Shown here piece after piece: positions 60,088 to 64,000 of a DNA stretch of 64,000 nt. Position 1 is the first letter of the stretch. The number at the start of each line of letters is the position of its first letter. Under the pieces are notes generated by a model. That model had not been told where the DNA came from and searched no databases. It saw only the letters and a program-made list of their open reading frames with translations. The DNA comes from Veronia nyctiphanis (GTDB taxonomy: Bacteria; Pseudomonadota; Gammaproteobacteria; Enterobacterales; Vibrionaceae), in NCBI RefSeq assembly GCF_004116385.1, contig NZ_PEIB01000001.1, positions 1 to 64,000 on the forward strand, in the 5' to 3' direction. The position numbers and the translations under genes were made by a program.

Positions 60088-60486
60088 GTGAAGAGTAACC
60101 TCAAACGATGGATATTACTTTTTTTTGGCTGGCTTTGGCTCATTATTGGCGTAATTGGCATCTTTGTTCCGTTACTCCCGACAACACCTTTTTTGCTGCT
60201 GGCAACAGGCTGCTTTATCAATAGTTCTCCAAAGCTTGCGCATTGGTTATTGAATCACCCTAAGTACGGCCCGGCCATTGTTGATTGGCGTGAAAACAGA
60301 GCAGTCAGTAAAAAAATCAAACGCAGAGCAAGCATATTTATTGTGATTAGCTTTACGATATCCGTCTCGTTGACCCCTATGCTTTGGGTGAAAGGGATGT
60401 TGGTCGTGTTCTGTGCTGTTTTATTAATTTGGTTTAACCGTCTTCCCGAGAGCGGCATTGTTGCTCCCACCCCAGAAAATTCATAA
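60088..60486 (+). CDS. ybaN: DUF454 inner-membrane protein YbaN
   Basis: A 132-residue membrane protein with about three spans. The family pattern GWLWLIIGVIGIFVPLLPTTPFLLLATGCFINSSPKLAHWLLNHPKYGPAIVDWRE is clear. GTG 60088, behind CGGAGGGA, gives the family N-terminus; an upstream ATG at 60046 overlaps the preceding small ORF. ybaN before apt-dnaX is the E. coli order. Function unknown. Confidence 0.9.
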   Translation: MKSNLKRWILLFFGWLWLIIGVIGIFVPLLPTTPFLLLATGCFINSSPKLAHWLLNHPKYGPAIVDWRENRAVSKKIKRRASIFIVISFTISVSLTPMLWVKGMLVVFCAVLLIWFNRLPESGIVAPTPENS

Positions 60487-60596
60487 CATAGCCCGCTTGT
60501 AGGAACACAATGACTTGCCATCTTTTGTAGGCGCTCGCTTAGCTGACAAAGTATTTGTGCTCCTTTCGCTTATCTAACAGAGTTGTGCCATTTATC

Positions 60597-61142
60597 ATGA
60601 ATCAAGAAACCGAAACCCTGATCAAAGACAGCATCAAAACTGTTCCCGATTATCCTAAAGCCGGCATTATGTTCCGTGATGTAACAAGCTTGCTCGAAGA
60701 CCCTAAAGCCTATCAGGCGACCATTGATGCCTTGGTTGCGAAGTATAAAGATGCGGGATTCGACAAAATAGTCGGTACTGAATCACGTGGTTTTCTGTTC
60801 GGTGCACCACTGGCACTGGCATTGGGTGTTGGCTTTGTTCCTGTTCGTAAGCCGGGTAAGCTGCCGCGCGAGGTGATTTCTGAAGATTATGAGCTGGAAT
60901 ACGGTACAGATACGCTTCAGATTCATCAGGATGCTATCCAGAATGGCGATAAAGTTTTAATGGTGGATGATTTACTGGCAACAGGTGGCACTATTGAGGC
61001 GACGACCAAGCTAATCCGTCGTTTAGGTGGTGATGTTAAACATGCTGCATTTGTGATTAATCTGCCTGAAATTGGTGGAGAACAGCGATTACAAACACTC
61101 GGCTTGGAAGTCTTTAGCCTTGTGGCGTTTGAAGGCCATTGA
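60597..61142 (+). CDS. apt: Adenine phosphoribosyltransferase
   Basis: Salvages adenine to AMP using PRPP. The 181-residue product shows [51 protein letters not shown] and the PRPP-binding [20 protein letters not shown] 60597 gives the normal length; an earlier in-frame ATG at 60555 adds 14 unrelated residues. Upstream of dnaX as in enterics. Confidence 0.95.
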   Translation: MNQETETLIKDSIKTVPDYPKAGIMFRDVTSLLEDPKAYQATIDALVAKYKDAGFDKIVGTESRGFLFGAPLALALGVGFVPVRKPGKLPREVISEDYELEYGTDTLQIHQDAIQNGDKVLMVDDLLATGGTIEATTKLIRRLGGDVKHAAFVINLPEIGGEQRLQTLGLEVFSLVAFEGH

Positions 61143-61265
61143 TAAGCCCCAAAGTGTCAACCATCCTTAATATAGGTGGTAAAATGATCGGTTGTGAGTT
61201 GATGCTTCGCGCCGATCTTTGCCGTGTGCTAGGATGGCAGCATAGCCAGAAAAAATAGAGAACGT

Positions 61266-63490
61266 ATGACTTATCAGGTATTAGCGCGCAAGTGGCGTCC
61301 TCATGTATTTAAGGATGTCGTGGGGCAGTCACATGTGCTGACAGCACTTGCAAACGCGCTGGATCATGACCGTCTTCACCATGCCTACCTGTTCAGTGGA
61401 ACACGTGGTGTGGGTAAAACAACCATCGCCCGTATTTTCGCCAAAGGCTCAACTGCGAACAAGGGGTTTCCTCGTCGCCATGCGGGAAGTGCGCGTCTTG
61501 TGTGGATATTGATGAAGGGCGGTTTGTAGATTTACTGGAAATCGACGCTGCATCGAGAACCAAAGTCGAAGACACACGTGACCTCCTTGATAACGTGCAG
61601 TACAAACCTGCACGAGGTCGATACAAAGTCTACCTCATTGATGAAGTCCATATGCTGTCTCGCCACAGCTTTAATGCCCTTCTGAAAACATTGGAAGAGC
61701 CCCCTGAGTATGTGAAGTTTTTGCTGGCAACGACTGACCCGCAGAAGCTTCCGGTTACTATTCTTTCTCGCTGTTTGCAGTTTCACCTCAAACACCTTGA
61801 TGCTGGTCAGATACAGGGACAGCTCAGTCATATTTTGACAGAAGAGTCCGTATCTTCTGATGAGCGAGCGCTGTCTCTCATCGCTCGTGCTGCTGAAGGA
61901 AGTATGCGCGACGCATTGAGCCTGACTGATCAGGCCATTGCTCTTGGTAATGGCTCGGTGAATGAACCTGATGTGACAGAAATGCTGGGGACCTTGAGCA
62001 CGGATCAGGCTCTATTGCTGCTCGAGGCATTATCACAAGGTACACCAGATATATTGATGCAGTGCCTTGAGCAACTTGCGGAAGTCGGCGTGGAGTGGGA
62101 CGGTTTACTTAAAGAGTTAGCGTCGCAACTTCACAGGCTGGCGATGGCGCAAATGCTGCCTGCCAGCGTTGATGCCAGCTCACCAGATGCTGACAGAGTT
62201 ATTCAGCTGAGTAGCGTATTCAGCCCTCAGGATGTCCAACTCTTCTATCAAGTTGTTTTGCAAGGGCGTCAGGATCTTCCGTATGCGCCAGATGGCCGTG
62301 CAGGCCTCGAAATGGTGTTATTGCGAATGTTGGCATTTCGCCCTGTGGCTGCCAGTCATTTTGAGCCAACAGCGGTTAATGTTCCAGAGAGCGAGCCTAC
62401 CCGTCATCAAGCGCCTGCCCCTGCCGCTGAAACACAACTTGCTGCTTTGAAAGCACAAGTTTCTCAGACGGCTCAGAGTCGGCAATCTAAACCTGGGGCT
62501 CCTCCCGCAACCGGCGCAGCCAAAGCTCAATCGAACCTAGTAGAAGCAGCGCCTGTTCAGCATCGCTCGCAAGAAGCGGCTACTCAGCAAAATACAGTTC
62601 CAAACCCGGTTCAGCCGCGTGACTCCATGTCACTGCAATCAACCGAAGACGCGCAGTTGGCATCACATATTGCAGCGATGGAACAAATGGACCAGACGGA
62701 GTCTGAGCCCCCCGTTGAAGAGCAGCCGCCAATGATTCAGGCGACGCCTGTTTCTCAAGAGAGCACGCCATCTAGCCCGTCGTCAGCCAGTCAGCTGGTG
62801 GCGGCAAGAAATATGCTGCGTAGTAGAGCCAAAAAGGGAGATGATGGCGTAAAAAAGGATAAAGGGGTATCGGTTCAGCGGGGAAACCCGGTGTCAGTGC
62901 TCGATCGGATTGCGGAAAAGCACAAACCGATGGACCCGGCAGTGATGACAGCTCCGGTACCTGAAGATAAAGCGTTGTCTCAGACTGAATACCAGTGGAC
63001 GCCGAAAAGTGCGCCTGCTCCAGAGAAACTGGTACAACTGACGCCAAAAAAGATAAAATCAGCCCTTGCTCATGAAAGAACACCTGAGCTAAAAGAAAAA
63101 TTGGTGAGAGAGTCTGTCCAGCAAGATAGCTGGTGTGAGGTAGCAAATTCATTGGATGTAGCCAGGCTGGTTAAACAGATGGCGTTGAATGCATCGATGG
63201 AGAGAGATGGCAATAGCGTCATCCTATACTTACGTCCAGAGCAGGCACACCTAAAAACAGACGTGTCTGTTACTCAATTAGCGCAGAGTTTATCTGCGCA
63301 GCTCGGCAGCAATATTAACCTCACCGTTGAGCTTGGGCAGCAGGGTAAAACGCCACTTGAGTGGCGAGATGATATTTACGCAGGCAAACTGGCTCAGGCC
63401 AGTCAAAGCCTTAACGAAGACCCGAACATTCTTTTCATCTGTCAGCGGTTTTCCGCTGAACTGGATGAAGACAGTATTCGACCAATTTAA
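61266..63490 (+). CDS. dnaX: DNA polymerase III subunits tau and gamma, one sequence frameshift plus a programmed -1 site
   Basis: Clamp-loader ATPase. [18 protein letters not shown] and Walker A GTRGVGKT are N-terminal, then a zinc module (CEQG...CGKCASC), [25 protein letters not shown] (Walker B) and the arginine finger SRC. The frame is interrupted near 61447 (GGCTCAACTGC, one base short of GGCCTCAACTGC), inside a conserved segment, so most likely a sequence error as dnaX is essential. Corrected tau is about 741 residues. A separate, genuine -1 frameshift signal at 62851-62857 would yield gamma of about 532 residues. The long Pro/Ala/Gln-rich linker at 300-480 precedes the tau-specific C-terminal domain. 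Confidence 0.93.
62835..62862 (+). promoter_or_regulatory. Programmed -1 ribosomal frameshift signal in dnaX (gamma subunit)
   Basis: AGGGAG (62835-62840, an internal Shine-Dalgarno stimulator) lies ten bases before the slippery heptamer A AAA AAG (62851-62857), which is in the zero frame as GTA AAA AAG. After a -1 slip the ribosome reads GGA and then stops at TAA (62860-62862). The heptamer, stimulator, 10-base spacing and one codon before the stop are the arrangement known from E. coli dnaX. A small CGGG-GAAA-CCCG hairpin lies at 62879-62890. Confidence 0.88.
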
Positions 63491-63516
63491 ATAGCCAATA
63501 ATGAAGAGAGATCAAT

Positions 63517-63846
63517 ATGTTTGGTAAAGGCGGAATGGGTAACCTGATGAAGCAGGCGCAGCAAATGCAAGAGCGCATGCAACAAATGCAGGAAGAGATT
63601 GCCAATATGGAAGTCACCGGTGAATCAGGTGCAGGTCTGGTAAAAGTTACCCTGACTGGCAGCCATAGCGTTCGCCGCGTTGATATCGACGAGAGCCTGA
63701 TGGAAGATGACAAAGATATGCTGGAAGATTTGATTGCTGCGGCATTCAATGATGCATCTCGACGTATCGAAGAGACTCAGAAAGAGAAAATGGCCGGCGT
63801 CACTGGTGGTATGCAGATGCCACCGGGCTTCAAAATGCCATTCTAA
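63517..63846 (+). CDS. ybaB: Nucleoid-associated protein YbaB/EbfC
   Basis: A 109-residue DNA-binding dimeric protein. It begins [20 protein letters not shown], continues with a Met/Gln-rich helix and has [18 protein letters not shown] and [15 protein letters not shown]. It lies between dnaX and recR, the universal order, and recR starts two bases after its stop. AGAGAG precedes the ATG. Confidence 0.95.
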   Translation: MFGKGGMGNLMKQAQQMQERMQQMQEEIANMEVTGESGAGLVKVTLTGSHSVRRVDIDESLMEDDKDMLEDLIAAAFNDASRRIEETQKEKMAGVTGGMQMPPGFKMPF

Positions 63847-63848
63847 TT

Positions 63849-64000
63849 ATGCGTACAAGCCAACTGCTTGAACAGCTGATGGAAGGGCTGAGATGCCTGC
63901 CGGGTGTCGGCCCTAAATCCGCACAGCGCATGGCATTTCACCTCTTGCAGAGAAATCGACAGGGTGGGGTACAACTCGCTGAAGCCTTGTCGGCCGCGAT
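63849..64000 (+). CDS. recR: Recombination protein RecR (5' part, cut by window end)
   Basis: The first 50 codons are present: [20 protein letters not shown] and then [17 protein letters not shown], the N-terminal helix-hairpin-helix of RecR. RecR works with RecF and RecO to load RecA at gaps. The zinc finger and Toprim domain lie beyond the window. Confidence 0.93.
   Translation, partial: MRTSQLLEQLMEGLRCLPGVGPKSAQRMAFHLLQRNRQGGVQLAEALSAA

Noticed and set aside
61143-61265. 4.5S RNA (ffs) gene between apt and dnaX
   Set aside because: The conserved GGAAGCAGCC-type core of bacterial SRP RNA is absent.
61440-61510. Early frame break in dnaX as a programmed frameshift
   Set aside because: There is no slippery heptamer there, and the break falls inside the conserved zinc module. 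The true programmed site is 1.4 kb downstream. A missing base is the simpler reading.

Overview
The window looks like chromosomal DNA of a marine gammaproteobacterium of the Vibrionaceae type. The evidence is gene order and protein family: tig-clpP-clpX-lon-hupB-ppiD-comEA-like, yfbR-dgt-tapT-rhombosortase-alaA, ybaN-apt-dnaX-ybaB-recR, an OmpU-like porin, and an RfaH-dependent wza-wzb-wzc surface-polysaccharide locus. The genus cannot be fixed from sequence alone.

Region 1 (about 1-25 kb) is a Wzx/Wzy-dependent capsule or O-antigen locus. It opens with an ops element (1075-1086) and wza-wzb-wzc, followed by rmlBADC (dTDP-L-rhamnose). Next comes an AT-rich, probably horizontally acquired core (about 8.8-19.3 kb): a three-gene cassette of DRE-TIM aldolase, HAD phosphatase and KdsB-like cytidylyltransferase, then a flippase, a polymerase, four glycosyltransferases and an acetyltransferase. 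Housekeeping sugar-nucleotide genes (ugd, galU, galE), a VanZ-like gene and wecA close it. The cassette suggests a CMP-activated ulosonic acid made by an aldolase unlike KdsA or NeuB. This is the most novel-looking system here.

Region 2 (25-39 kb) holds folD, a trypsin-like lipoprotein, an MFS pump, tRNA-Arg(UCU), an AhpD-like gene and the proteostasis block tig-clpP-clpX-lon-hupB-ppiD. Good matches to sigma-32 heat-shock promoters lie in front of tig and lon.

Region 3 (39-57 kb) holds nucleotide, tRNA and membrane genes: yfbR, dgt, tapT, rhombosortase, alaA, an MFS-PlsC fusion with a TetR regulator, Tim44-like and TraB-like genes, an MFS gene, an alanine/sodium symporter, rsmS-HDAC-priC, a TauE/SafE exporter and dinG. 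Region 4 (57-64 kb) holds the porin, DUF2057 and lipoprotein genes, then ybaN-apt-dnaX-ybaB-recR (recR cut by the window end). dnaX carries a programmed -1 frameshift site whose layout matches the one known from E. coli.

At least ten genes are interrupted by single-base indels, nearly all deletions of one base, and one of them is the essential dnaX. I read most of these as consensus errors and annotate the genes as single CDSs with the breakpoints given. Two breaks in A-tracts of wzy and a glycosyltransferase could alternatively be contingency (phase-variation) sites.
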